A stretch of DNA of 32,592 nt, from contig JAAXJF010000093.1 in assembly GCA_012269985.1 (NCBI GenBank), positions 39,043 through 71,634 on the forward strand, written 5' to 3'. Positions within the stretch are counted from its first letter, which is position 1. Each line of letters starts with the position of its first letter. This DNA comes from Acidimicrobiaceae bacterium. Lineage in GTDB: Bacteria > Actinomycetota > Acidimicrobiia > Acidimicrobiales > Ilumatobacteraceae. Shown here in pieces: positions 7,595-17,767 of the stretch. A program made the translations under genes and the position numbers. The notes under the pieces were generated by a model. It did no database searches. It was not told the DNA's origin and saw only the letters and a list, made by a program, of their open reading frames with translations.

Positions 7595-8776
7595 GTGAAG
7601 CACAACTTGTCGCAGGGACGTGAGATCGTTGCTATTCCTGGCCCGAGCATCATTCCTGACAGGGTGCTATCAGCGATGCATCGAGCAATGCCCGACATTT
7701 ATGAGGGTGACCTCACGACGGTGATCGATTCGGTGTGGGCCGGACTTCCCGAAGTTGTGCAGACATCTGGACGGGTGTTTGTGCCGATTGGCAACGGCCA
7801 CGCAGCATGGGAAATGGCATTGTCGAACACGTTGTCTCGTGGTGATCATGTGCTCGTGTTGAACTGTGGCCGCTTTGCTGCGATTTGGGCTGAAATGGCT
7901 GAGTTCAACGGCCTGAATGTCGAGGTGATGGAAGCCGAAGAGGGGTTCGCGAATGAACCATCGGCTCTTGAAGAACGCCTCCGTGCTGATGTCGATCGCA
8001 AGATTGCGGCGGTACTCACAGTTCACGTCGATACTGCGACCTCTGTGCGCAACGACGTTCCGGCGCTTCGTCAGGCGATTGATGCTGCGGGCCATCCGGC
8101 ACTATTCATGGTCGACTGCATTGCGTCGATGGGTTGCGAGCGATTTGAGATGGATGCGTGGGGCGTTGATGTCACGATCGCGGCAAGCCAGAAGGGCATG
8201 ATGACACCTCCGGGGTTGGGCTTGGTCTGGGCGAACGAGAAAGCACTCGCCGCTCACGAGAGCGCAGATCTGCGCACTCGCTATTGGGATTGGACGTATC
8301 GCAGCGAGGACGGGCCGTATTACTTGCGGTTCTGCGGGACCCCGCCGGTGTCGCACCTCTTCGGATTGGCTGAGGCACTGGCAATGATGGCCGAAGAAGG
8401 TTGGGAAGCTCGCTGGGAGCGTCATCGGGTGCTTGCCGATGGTGTTCGTGCTGCAGTCGATGCGTGGTCGACGCCAGGCGGCATTGGGTTTATTGCTCAG
8501 CGCGAAGATCAACGATCAGATTCGGTGACCTCGGTGACGACCGGTTCAATCGACGCGGTCGAGTTGCGCAGGTTGTGCCGTCAACAGATGGGTGTCACCC
8601 TTGGCCTTGGCATCGGCAGTGACGAGTCAGCCTCATTCCGCATCGGGCATATGGGGCATGTCAACGCGCCAGCCATTCTTGGTGTGCTCGGATCGATCGA
8701 AACAGCCCTCACATCGTTGGGTGCTCCGCTGGGATCGTCAGGAGTGCAGGCCGCAACTGCGGCGCTGTCTCAGTAG
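7595..8776 (+). CDS. Class V aminotransferase, alanine-glyoxylate/serine-glyoxylate type
   Basis: The 393-residue protein is a fold-type I PLP enzyme. IPGPSIIPDRVLSAM is the typical N-terminus of the AGAT/SGAT family, PIGNGHAAWEMAL is the phosphate-binding region, FMVDCIASMG supplies the Asp (174) that pairs with the PLP nitrogen, and AASQKGMMTPPGL holds the Schiff-base lysine (Lys200). FRIGHMGHVNAP near the C-terminus is the family carboxylate-binding Arg region. It probably transaminates glyoxylate or a related oxo-acid. It starts with GTG at 7595; the ATG two bases earlier is out of frame and runs straight into a stop. It is the second gene behind the LLM oxidoreductase. Confidence 0.88.
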   Translation: MKHNLSQGREIVAIPGPSIIPDRVLSAMHRAMPDIYEGDLTTVIDSVWAGLPEVVQTSGRVFVPIGNGHAAWEMALSNTLSRGDHVLVLNCGRFAAIWAEMAEFNGLNVEVMEAEEGFANEPSALEERLRADVDRKIAAVLTVHVDTATSVRNDVPALRQAIDAAGHPALFMVDCIASMGCERFEMDAWGVDVTIAASQKGMMTPPGLGLVWANEKALAAHESADLRTRYWDWTYRSEDGPYYLRFCGTPPVSHLFGLAEALAMMAEEGWEARWERHRVLADGVRAAVDAWSTPGGIGFIAQREDQRSDSVTSVTTGSIDAVELRRLCRQQMGVTLGLGIGSDESASFRIGHMGHVNAPAILGVLGSIETALTSLGAPLGSSGVQAATAALSQ

Positions 8777-8841
8777 TTCCCCCATATTGGTGACAGCCAT
8801 TCATCATCTGGCTCGACGACTCGTCGTGCTGTGAGTCGGGT

Positions 8842-8847
8842 TAGCGT
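8842..8847 (+). promoter_or_regulatory. -10 box TAGCGT of leaderless small gene
   Basis: TAGCGT lies 6 nt before the GTG at 8854, and no Shine-Dalgarno is present. It supports GTG 8854 as a leaderless start. Confidence 0.45.
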
Positions 8848-8853
8848 CTGACG

Positions 8854-9237
8854 GTGGGTTTCTTTCAGTGGGTGTTTGGGCGCCATGAGTCTCGACCGCC
8901 TGATGCGGAGCGTTCGATTGAAGCGGCGTGGTTGCCGCTCTGGCAGGCCCAGTTGGTGTTGCACGAGTTGTGGGAGCGTGAGATTCCCGCAGTGCAGTCT
9001 GAAGACTTCACTTCGCATTTACGATTCGGCGCTCGAGAGCCGATGGCACGAATCTTTGTGATGGAACCCCGTCTTGCGGATGCACTTGATGTGATTGAAT
9101 CGGTGATCGGTGAAGAGCCTGCAACCTTGCACGGTCACGATTGGCCAGGGTGGATTCGCCATCGAAACGCATCGCTTGACGGTGGCTCCCCATCGATCGA
9201 TCGTTCACCTGAGGCACCTCCCGCAGGAGATCAGTAG
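8854..9237 (+). CDS. Conserved-looking small protein of unknown function
   Basis: I do not recognise this 127-residue protein. It has no signal peptide or membrane segment. The N-terminal part FFQWVFGRHESRPPD is followed by a helical acidic region (WLPLWQAQLVLHELWEREIPAV), then SHLRFGAREPMARIFVMEPRLADALDVIESV, and a disordered Pro/Ser-rich tail from about residue 105. It begins with GTG behind a leaderless-type -10 box. Its stop codon overlaps the GTG start of the DoxX-like gene by one base (TAGTG), so the two are translationally coupled. Coding status is supported by this coupling and by the clean frame. Confidence 0.7.
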   Translation: MGFFQWVFGRHESRPPDAERSIEAAWLPLWQAQLVLHELWEREIPAVQSEDFTSHLRFGAREPMARIFVMEPRLADALDVIESVIGEEPATLHGHDWPGWIRHRNASLDGGSPSIDRSPEAPPAGDQ

Positions 9238-9629
9238 TGAGCTCACCTCGTCCACGCCTCGCAGTCGGTCTCGGCGCCGGAATTGGCGCTGCGGGAGTCT
9301 TGCATTTTGTTCGCCCCGAGTTTTTTGATGCGATCGTTCCACCGTGGCTCCCGCCTTCCCAGCGGTTTTGGACCTTGATCAGCGGCGTTGCCGAGTTGGT
9401 TGTTGGCGTGATGTTGTTCGTTCCGAGATGGCGGCGTTCGGGAGCGATTGCGCTGTTTGTTCTTCTCGTCGCCGTGTACCCGGCAAACCTCTACATGACG
9501 TGGGATTGGCGTGACCGCCCCACAGGAGAACGAGTTGTGTCGTGGGTTCGGCTGCCATTGCAGTTTGTGCTGTTCGCGCTAGCGCGTATGGCAAGTGGCC
9601 CGTGGCGCACTCCCGCTCATCGGGGCTGA
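9237..9629 (+). CDS. DoxX-like small integral membrane protein
   Basis: The 130-residue protein has four hydrophobic segments: LAVGLGAGIGAAGVLHFV, WTLISGVAELVVGVMLFV, AIALFVLLVAVYPANLYM and LPLQFVLFALARMA. The motif AGVLHFVRPEFFDAIVPPWLP after the first segment and G-x-x-E-L in the second are typical of DoxX/DoxD-like proteins, a four-helix membrane family sometimes tied to redox or thiol stress, with largely unknown function. GTG 9237 overlaps the stop of the preceding gene. It converges with the alpha/beta hydrolase, with only 4 bp between the stops. Confidence 0.8.
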   Translation: MSSPRPRLAVGLGAGIGAAGVLHFVRPEFFDAIVPPWLPPSQRFWTLISGVAELVVGVMLFVPRWRRSGAIALFVLLVAVYPANLYMTWDWRDRPTGERVVSWVRLPLQFVLFALARMASGPWRTPAHRG

Positions 9630-9633
9630 ATGC

Positions 9634-10419
9634 TCAAAGAGATTGAAGGAATTCTCGAATCGCTGCGTTGACCTCATCAGGATGGGTCATGTTGGGGGCG
9701 TGAGCGGCACCAGGTACCTCCAAGAAGCCACGGTGATCGCTCAATGTTGCAGCGAGCGATCGGGCTCGATCGATCGTGATGGCAACGTCGTCGGTGCCGT
9801 GCACTGTGAACACCGGGCAGGTGATTTCATGTAGCCGATCCATGATGTCATCACGGCTGATGAGGGCACCTCCTGCCCAGATCAGTTGCTGGCGGTCGAG
9901 GGCCTCCCAAACCGGAATCCACTCGTTCCCGAGCGCTTCATCTCCCAAGATGAGGCCGGCGGTGATCGCGAAGACTTCTGATTGTTTGTCGGCATCGCTG
10001 TGCTCGAAGACGTGGAGCATTCCACGGTACCCCTCGATGGTTTCAGGGTCGTCAAGATCGGCAGTCGAGTCGATGAGTACGAGCGCTCGAACGCGTTCTG
10101 GAGTGGTGAGGGCTGCTCTCATCGACAGAAAGCCACCTTGTGACATCCCGGTAAACACAGCCGACTCGATGCCGAGGTGGTCAAGAAGCGCAAGTGCATC
10201 ATTCGCAGAATCCCAGTAGGTAAATGGCCCTGGCGCTCGGGTGCCACCGAAGCCACGCTCATCCCACGCGACACATCGGTAGTCGGAAGCCAGGGCTTCT
10301 AACTGGGCATCAAACATGGTGTGATTCATCATGAACCCGTGGCTAAACAACACAACTGGCCCATCTCCGCCTGTGTCTCGGTAGTTGATTTCAATGCCAT
10401 TGACCGCTGCAGTTGCCAT
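9634..10419 (-). CDS. Alpha/beta hydrolase
   Basis: The 261-residue protein has the alpha/beta-hydrolase order: VVLFSHGFMMNHTMFD (oxyanion HG), VAWDERGFGGT, nucleophile elbow GMSQGG with Ser93, VFTVHGTDDVAI with the acid, and GAAHAPNMTHPDEV with His240. It resembles haloperoxidase/esterase-type hydrolases. The substrate is unknown. ATG 10419 sits 6 nt from a TACGTT -10 box, so the message is probably leaderless. The same promoter carries a perfect 17-bp inverted repeat, which suggests control by a TetR-like repressor. It is divergent from the MOSC gene. Confidence 0.9.
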   Translation of the reverse strand: MATAAVNGIEINYRDTGGDGPVVLFSHGFMMNHTMFDAQLEALASDYRCVAWDERGFGGTRAPGPFTYWDSANDALALLDHLGIESAVFTGMSQGGFLSMRAALTTPERVRALVLIDSTADLDDPETIEGYRGMLHVFEHSDADKQSEVFAITAGLILGDEALGNEWIPVWEALDRQQLIWAGGALISRDDIMDRLHEITCPVFTVHGTDDVAITIDRARSLAATLSDHRGFLEVPGAAHAPNMTHPDEVNAAIREFLQSL

Positions 10420-10423
10420 GTGA

Positions 10424-10440
10424 TGAACGTAGTTCGTTCA
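10424..10440. promoter_or_regulatory. TetR-like operator TGAACG-N5-CGTTCA
   Basis: This is a perfect inverted repeat with 6-bp arms and a 5-bp spacer. It covers the -10 box (10426-10431, minus strand) of the alpha/beta hydrolase gene. The arm sequence and 17-bp size are typical of TetR-family operators, although no such regulator gene is in the window. Confidence 0.55.
10426..10431 (-). promoter_or_regulatory. -10 box TACGTT of leaderless hydrolase gene
   Basis: TACGTT on the minus strand is 6 nt upstream of ATG 10419, and no Shine-Dalgarno is visible. Confidence 0.5.
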
Positions 10441-10465
10441 CAACTGCTCTTCGATGGTCGGCGAC

Positions 10466-10471
10466 TATGTT
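10466..10471 (+). promoter_or_regulatory. -10 box TATGTT of leaderless MOSC gene
   Basis: TATGTT is 7 nt before ATG 10479. The 7-bp arms TCACAAC (10438-10444) and GTTGTGA (10469-10475) form an additional inverted repeat whose right arm overlaps this box. Confidence 0.5.
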
Positions 10472-10478
10472 GTGAGAG

Positions 10479-11171
10479 ATGTCGACCGCTTCGGGACACC
10501 TTCTTGCAATATCGAGCGGGCAGAAAAGTGTGATGACCCACGGTTCCCGAAGCATTGAGACGGCATTTGTTAAACAGCCGCTGTCAGGAGCGGTGACGAT
10601 TTCTACGCTCGGAATCGAAGGCGATGAGCACGTCTACGAACACCACGGTGGTCCCGATATGGCACTGCTCATCTACCCGTCTGAGCATTACTCGTATTGG
10701 CGGTCGGTTGGTCTTCAACTGCCTGATCCCGCAGCAATGGCAGAAAACTTTACGACGGTTGGTCTGCTCGAGACCGACGTCGCAATTGGAGATTTCATCA
10801 GTGTTGGCTCAGTCGTTGTGCAGGTCGCCCAGCCACGAAGCCCCTGCTACAAGTTGGCGGCTCGCTTCGGCCGTAAATCACTACCTGTCGAAATGCAAAC
10901 GACGGGGTACACCGGTTATCTCGTGCGGGTGATTGAACCGGGGGTGTGCGAGGCAGGCGATGCTCTTGTGCACGAGAGCGGTACTGCTGCTGATCGAATT
11001 TCCATTGCCGATGCTGGCCAAATTTTGAATGTTGATCGGCACGATATTGAGGGGGCACAACGACTGTTATCGGTCGCCGAACTAGGAGAAACCGTTCGCT
11101 CTACGTTGACTGCGAGAGTGGCGGCTGGTGGGCAACATGGTGAAGACGTCGACCGCCTCTACCTCGACTAA
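10479..11171 (+). CDS. MOSC domain-containing protein, YiiM-like
   Basis: The 230-residue protein has the MOSC beta-barrel pattern: LGIEGDEHVYEHHGGPDMALLIYPSEHYSYW near the N-terminus, FTTVGLLETDVAIGD, and QPRSPCYKLAARFG with the conserved Cys123. A helical C-terminal extension with LNVDRHDIEGAQRLLSV is typical of YiiM-type proteins. Those proteins bind molybdenum cofactor and reduce N-hydroxylated compounds such as 6-N-hydroxylaminopurine in detoxification. The N-terminus SGHLLAISSGQKSVMTHG also fits YiiM. Function is inferred from the family. The gene is divergent from the hydrolase and shares its 59-bp regulatory region. Confidence 0.88.
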   Translation: MSTASGHLLAISSGQKSVMTHGSRSIETAFVKQPLSGAVTISTLGIEGDEHVYEHHGGPDMALLIYPSEHYSYWRSVGLQLPDPAAMAENFTTVGLLETDVAIGDFISVGSVVVQVAQPRSPCYKLAARFGRKSLPVEMQTTGYTGYLVRVIEPGVCEAGDALVHESGTAADRISIADAGQILNVDRHDIEGAQRLLSVAELGETVRSTLTARVAAGGQHGEDVDRLYLD

Positions 11172-11188
11172 TTCAATGTGGTTGTGAC

Positions 11189-11374
11189 TTAGTCGCAACA
11201 AGAGTCGCGCCACCCGCAGCCGCGGCATTTGAAGTGGGCATGTTCGGGGTGAAGTTCTGAACCGCAGAGCGGACATTCAGGAAATGTTCCGAATTTGGTG
11301 CGACATTCTGTGGCCGCACCGTCGGTCTTCTGGGGTTGAGATGGGGAACCCCATGTGCGGGTTTCGGTTGACAT
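11189..11374 (-). CDS. Tiny zinc-ribbon protein
   Basis: This 61-residue protein carries a dense set of metal ligands in its C-terminal half: ECRTKFG, CPLCGSELHPEHAHFKC, then RGCGWRDSCCD at the end. The CxxC...HxH...CxxC spacing predicts a zinc ribbon, and the terminal C-C-D adds two more thiols. The N-terminal 25 residues look disordered. ATG 11374 was chosen over an in-frame GTG two codons upstream. The protein's function is unknown; I recall similar small Cys-rich proteins in actinobacteria but cannot name the family. It is downstream of galK on the same strand, with 83 bp between, and converges with the MOSC gene. Confidence 0.7.
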   Translation of the reverse strand: MSTETRTWGSPSQPQKTDGAATECRTKFGTFPECPLCGSELHPEHAHFKCRGCGWRDSCCD

Positions 11375-11457
11375 GATCACAGGCTGGCATGGAAGACCAC
11401 TTCAACACGGGATTTCTTCTCAATTTGACCGGTGGTCGCAGATCTCGATGCTGTTGA

Positions 11458-12477
11458 TCAGTTCATGTCATCGGTGTCATCATCGAAACGTTGAGCGCCG
11501 CCCACGGGCGACACGATCCATGCGTCGATGTCGACTCCTGGCTCACACAGCGCAACGACGCATCCACCGAACCCACCACCGGTCATCCGTGCCCCGTAGA
11601 CACCTGGGATCCGACTTAACTCGTCGACCGCCGCGTTTATGGTCGAAGTCGATACGTCGAAGTTGTGGGCGAGACTGTGATGGCTTTGGACCATTATTTC
11701 GCCGGCAGCGCGGTAGTCGTTGCTCGCCAGCGCTTGAGCGAAAGTTGTCACTCGTTCGTTTTCGCTAATGACATGTCGAGCACGTGAACGCACTGTCAGA
11801 TCAGTGATCTCTTCGATGTCGGAAAGATTGGCGAGACGAAGCGGACCGATCTCGGCCTCTGCTTGTGAGCATTCGCTGACCCTTGCCGAATACTCCGAGC
11901 CTTGGAGTGTTCGATGTGCAATAAATCGAACTGCGATCTTTACGTCTTCGGGTACTGCGACATGATCGATCGTGAGGTCGTTGCAGTCGATGCGCGTTGC
12001 GTGGCCTGGTGTCGCGCTTACGATGCAAAGTTGGTCCATGATGCCGGTCGGTACGCCAGTGGCGGCAACTTCTGCGCGACGCGCAAGTTGGGCGAGTTCG
12101 ACAGCGCTGCCGTCGAAGCCAAGGGCGATCGCGATAGCAACCATGAGCGACGCGCTCGATGAAAGACCGGCACCGATCGGCAACGCTGTAGAGATGGTTC
12201 CAGAAATGCCGTCAACGTTCTGTCGGTGTGCGAGTTCATTGCGAACTGCGGCGACATATCGACCCCAAGCGGGTGTGGCTTCCTGGGGGGGTGCAGGTTG
12301 GGTGGCGAGTTCGACTGCGCCAAATTCGTCTTCAGATATCAGGGTGATGCGTTGAGATCGTTCACCTCGAATTTCCGTCCATCGATTTATTGCAATTGGA
12401 AAGACGAGCCCGCCCGTGTAATCGGTGTGATCTCCAATCAAGTTGACTCGCCCGGGCGCTCGGATGCGAATACTCAT
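11458..12477 (-). CDS. galK: Galactokinase
   Basis: The 339-residue GHMP kinase phosphorylates galactose to galactose-1-phosphate in the Leloir pathway. The galactose signature near the N-terminus reads GRVNLIGDHTDY (residues 9-20), with Asp16 where most galactokinases have Glu. The GHMP ATP-binding loop is PIGAGLSSSAS (about 100-110), and motif 3 is ARMTGGGFGGCVV near residue 300. TGIMDQLCIVS holds the region of the catalytic Asp. Length is slightly short for the family (about 350-390). ATG 12477 overlaps the galT stop by 4 bp, so translation is coupled. GalK is certain by context; the Glu-to-Asp change could affect sugar contacts. Confidence 0.95.
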   Translation of the reverse strand: MSIRIRAPGRVNLIGDHTDYTGGLVFPIAINRWTEIRGERSQRITLISEDEFGAVELATQPAPPQEATPAWGRYVAAVRNELAHRQNVDGISGTISTALPIGAGLSSSASLMVAIAIALGFDGSAVELAQLARRAEVAATGVPTGIMDQLCIVSATPGHATRIDCNDLTIDHVAVPEDVKIAVRFIAHRTLQGSEYSARVSECSQAEAEIGPLRLANLSDIEEITDLTVRSRARHVISENERVTTFAQALASNDYRAAGEIMVQSHHSLAHNFDVSTSTINAAVDELSRIPGVYGARMTGGGFGGCVVALCEPGVDIDAWIVSPVGGAQRFDDDTDDMN

Positions 12478-13322
12478 TTGAGATCTCGCAATTTCTGAGC
12501 AACCTCGGATGGGTTCACCGGGTTGAAATACTCCTCACATGCAATTTCTGCTGCAGCGATGTATCGCTGCACGCCCTGGCTGCGCCATGGCGAGACAATT
12601 TCGATGTTGAACCAGACCGACTGGTTGTAACTGGTGGTTGACGGCGCTTGATAGATCCACATCATGTAGGGAAGAGGAGCGTCATAGATGCGGTTAAGGC
12701 GTGACAGCACGTCGACAAGAACTTCGGCGAGCCCGTCCCGCTCGTCACCCGACGCATCGTTGAGTGTTGCGAGATGGGTGGTCGGGGCGATCGACAGGGC
12801 AATTGGATAGACCGAGGCAAACTGCGCCGAGACCTGCCAACCCTTGTGTTCAAGAATGAATCGATCGGTCGCTTGAGCATCGGGTCTCCAGCCAGCTGCG
12901 AATCGACGGTCCGGGCGCGGTGGTACGTGATCAAATGCGTAAATCTGGCCGTGTGGGTGAGAGATCGTGGCGCCAACTTCGGCACCCCGATTTTCGAAGA
13001 TGAGAACAAATTCAACATCGTCGAGTGCGGAAAGAGCCGTTGTTCGATCAGCCCAAAGATCAATGACCTGACGGGCACCTTCTGCGCCGAGAGAAGAAAA
13101 TGACGCGTCGTGTTCTGGTGTGTAGAGAACAACCTCACATCGACCCTCTGCGAGCGCAGGCCAACGATTAGGAAATGCCCTGACCGAATACTGGTCTGGG
13201 GCTTCTCGCCCCCCGACACAAAACGGGCACTCATCGCTGGGGAGATTCGGCCGGTCTTGGCGTGCCGTCACGACATGAACTGGTGTCCCAAGAAACGGAT
13301 CGACTCGGCGCTCACTTGTCAT
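12474..13322 (-). CDS. galT: Galactose-1-phosphate uridylyltransferase
   Basis: The 282-residue protein exchanges UMP between UDP-glucose and galactose-1-phosphate. ECPFCVGG supplies a zinc-binding C-x-x-C (Cys32, Cys35), AFPNRWPAL is the conserved nucleotide-binding segment, and SHPHGQIYAF contains the histidine-triad motif with His124 as the uridylylated nucleophile. It is shorter than the E. coli enzyme (348 residues). It lies 54 bp behind lacZ and overlaps galK by 4 bp, and together they convert the galactose released by LacZ. A TACTGT box 8 nt before ATG 13322 suggests its own leaderless promoter as well. Confidence 0.95.
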   Translation of the reverse strand: MTSERRVDPFLGTPVHVVTARQDRPNLPSDECPFCVGGREAPDQYSVRAFPNRWPALAEGRCEVVLYTPEHDASFSSLGAEGARQVIDLWADRTTALSALDDVEFVLIFENRGAEVGATISHPHGQIYAFDHVPPRPDRRFAAGWRPDAQATDRFILEHKGWQVSAQFASVYPIALSIAPTTHLATLNDASGDERDGLAEVLVDVLSRLNRIYDAPLPYMMWIYQAPSTTSYNQSVWFNIEIVSPWRSQGVQRYIAAAEIACEEYFNPVNPSEVAQKLRDLK

Positions 13323-13330
13323 TGCACATC

Positions 13331-13336
13331 ACAGTA
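13331..13336 (-). promoter_or_regulatory. Possible -10 box TACTGT upstream of galT
   Basis: TACTGT on the minus strand is 8 nt from the galT ATG, inside the 54-bp lacZ-galT gap, with no Shine-Dalgarno. It could give a galTK transcript independent of lacZ. Confidence 0.4.
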
Positions 13337-13376
13337 GGGGCGCGGCGCAGAGTTCTCCGACTCATTCATATATGGG

Positions 13377-16454
<3,078 letters not shown>

Positions 16455-16457
16455 TCA

Positions 16458-16474
16458 GGCCAGATGAGATGGCC
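16458..16474. promoter_or_regulatory. Inverted repeat GGCCA-N7-TGGCC upstream of lacZ
   Basis: Perfect 5-bp arms with a 7-bp spacer lie 25 bp upstream of the lacZ ATG, the usual place for an operator. GGCCTGA also occurs twice on the minus strand here, once within the repeat edge. No regulator gene is nearby. Confidence 0.35.
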
Positions 16475-16523
16475 GAATTGCTCAGGCCCAACCTGCCGCT
16501 AAAACCTCAAGGGAGGCAGGGGT

Positions 16524-16835
16524 CTAGATTTCGTTGTAGACGAAGCGCGTGCCGCAATTTTTGATCGCTGGGTACGCAGCAGCGACCTCTTTCATCATGG
16601 TTTCGAACCATTCGCTACTCATCATCGCATCGGTAAATGCCCCGCATGCCTCAAATGAATCGAAATCAATCATGTACTCAACTCTGTCGACATCGCCACC
16701 GGCAAACGAACGCATCAGACGCGGATTTTTAGCTCCGAGGCTTTCATGAATTGGTGCGGCAGCTTTTGAACCTGCAACAACTCCTTCAAGAGCTGCTGGT
16801 GTGCCTTCCCATGTTGTAATCGCTGTGACAAGCAT
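16524..16835 (-). CDS. Small protein, probable dimeric alpha/beta-barrel type
   Basis: The 103-residue protein starts MLVTAITTWEGTPAALEG and shows an alternating strand-helix-strand pattern with VEYMIDFDSFEACGAFTDAMMSSEWFETMM. A beta strand with a W/E-rich turn, a helix, then I-D-F-D-S and a helix resembles ferredoxin-like ABM/NIPSNAP-type proteins that bind small hydrophobic ligands. No catalytic motif stands out. An open frame extends upstream to 16949, but a consensus AAAGGAGG Shine-Dalgarno 5 nt before the ATG at 16835 decides the start. It is downstream of nothing on its strand and is divergent from the TIGR03086 gene. Confidence 0.75.
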   Translation of the reverse strand: MLVTAITTWEGTPAALEGVVAGSKAAAPIHESLGAKNPRLMRSFAGGDVDRVEYMIDFDSFEACGAFTDAMMSSEWFETMMKEVAAAYPAIKNCGTRFVYNEI

Positions 16836-16840
16836 GTGTT

Positions 16841-16848
16841 CCTCCTTT
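16841..16848 (-). promoter_or_regulatory. Consensus ribosome binding site that fixes the start at 16835
   Basis: AAAGGAGG on the minus strand is separated by 5 nt from the ATG. It is one of the few strong Shine-Dalgarno sequences in the window and shows that the upstream part of the open frame (to 16949) is not translated as part of this gene. Confidence 0.7.
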
Positions 16849-16963
16849 GATCGCTGGTGCTCCCCAACAGTACTTTGGAGGCCGTTAGCGAAGTGAGTCG
16901 GTGAAGTTTTGTCGTTTTGAGGTCCCCGTGAGAATCTGGTTTTGGCCATGAGCCGGTTCTGGA

Positions 16964-17004
16964 ATCACCCGATTAGAGACGGGTGTGAGATGCGATCGGG
17001 TGAT
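16964..17004. promoter_or_regulatory. Perfect 10-bp inverted repeat with 21-bp spacer in a divergent promoter region
   Basis: ATCACCCGAT (16964-16973) and ATCGGGTGAT (16995-17004) are exact reverse complements. Their centres are 31 bp apart, about three helical turns, and a partial GGGTG copy lies between them. The pair is 50-90 bp upstream of the TIGR03086 gene start. It looks like two half-sites for a regulator that loops or binds cooperatively. Confidence 0.5.
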
Positions 17005-17053
17005 CGTTGCAAATGACTATTGACCGCTGAGCACCGCACTGCGACACTAGGGC

Positions 17054-17635
17054 ATGAACGTAAAGCAAGACTTTGATCGCATCAGTGAAATGTTGTCAGC
17101 ACTCATCGAAGGTACCGATGCTGCGCAACTCGATGACTCAACACCGTGCAGCGACTTTGCTGTCAGAGACCTGATCGGCCACTTCACGCTTGGCCGATTC
17201 TTATTTGCCGCTGGTTTTGCAGCAGACAAAGAGCGAGGCGACGAACTTCTCGCAGGAATGCCGGCCCGCATGGGTGACGTTGTTGCAAGTGGCCACAAGG
17301 AGACATACCGAGATGCATCGGAGCGGCTCGAACAGGCTCTTGGGGGTTTCCCTGATCTCGATCAACCTGTGTCGTTAGTGTTCGGCGAAATGCCTGGCAG
17401 CTATGCCCTGCAGATGCTGTCTGCTGACAATTTCATCCACTGCTGGGATCTTGCCACCGCGACCGGCCAGCAATTTGACCCACCAGAAGATCTTGTCGAG
17501 TCGACGCACGCGTTCTTCGAGGGTTTCATCACCGATGCATCGCGCGATGGTGGCTCTTTTGCTCCTGCGGTTGAGGTTGCTGATGATTCGTCATCGCTTG
17601 ATCGGCTGTTGGGCCTGTGCGGAAGGCAGGCGTAA
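17054..17635 (+). CDS. TIGR03086 family protein (DinB/mycothiol-dependent enzyme fold)
   Basis: The 193-residue protein has the TIGR03086 pattern: an N-terminal helix, DDSTPCSDFAVRDLIGHFTLG with the conserved T-P-C-x-x-F-x-V-x-D-L-x-x-H, and SADNFIHCWDLATATGQ with the H-x-W-D-x-x-x-A-T-G motif. The family belongs to the DinB-like four-helix metal-binding superfamily that includes mycothiol-dependent maleylpyruvate isomerase. Catalysis is unproven for most members. It is an actinobacterial marker family. It starts at ATG 17054 without a Shine-Dalgarno, downstream of the long inverted repeat. Confidence 0.88.
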   Translation: MNVKQDFDRISEMLSALIEGTDAAQLDDSTPCSDFAVRDLIGHFTLGRFLFAAGFAADKERGDELLAGMPARMGDVVASGHKETYRDASERLEQALGGFPDLDQPVSLVFGEMPGSYALQMLSADNFIHCWDLATATGQQFDPPEDLVESTHAFFEGFITDASRDGGSFAPAVEVADDSSSLDRLLGLCGRQA

Positions 17636-17767
17636 GCACTCTCTGCCCATGAGGGCGATGCCTACGGATGTCGTTGCTGCCTTATTCGAGAAATAATGAC
17701 CTCCCGCCCCTTTGGCGTGAGGGTTCATTGATGCTTTCTCGTTGCGAGGTAAGAAACGAGTAGTGAC

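Noticed and set aside
16836-16949. N-terminal extension of the small barrel protein to 16949
   Set aside because: A consensus ribosome binding site directly precedes ATG 16835, and the extension has no conserved-looking sequence.
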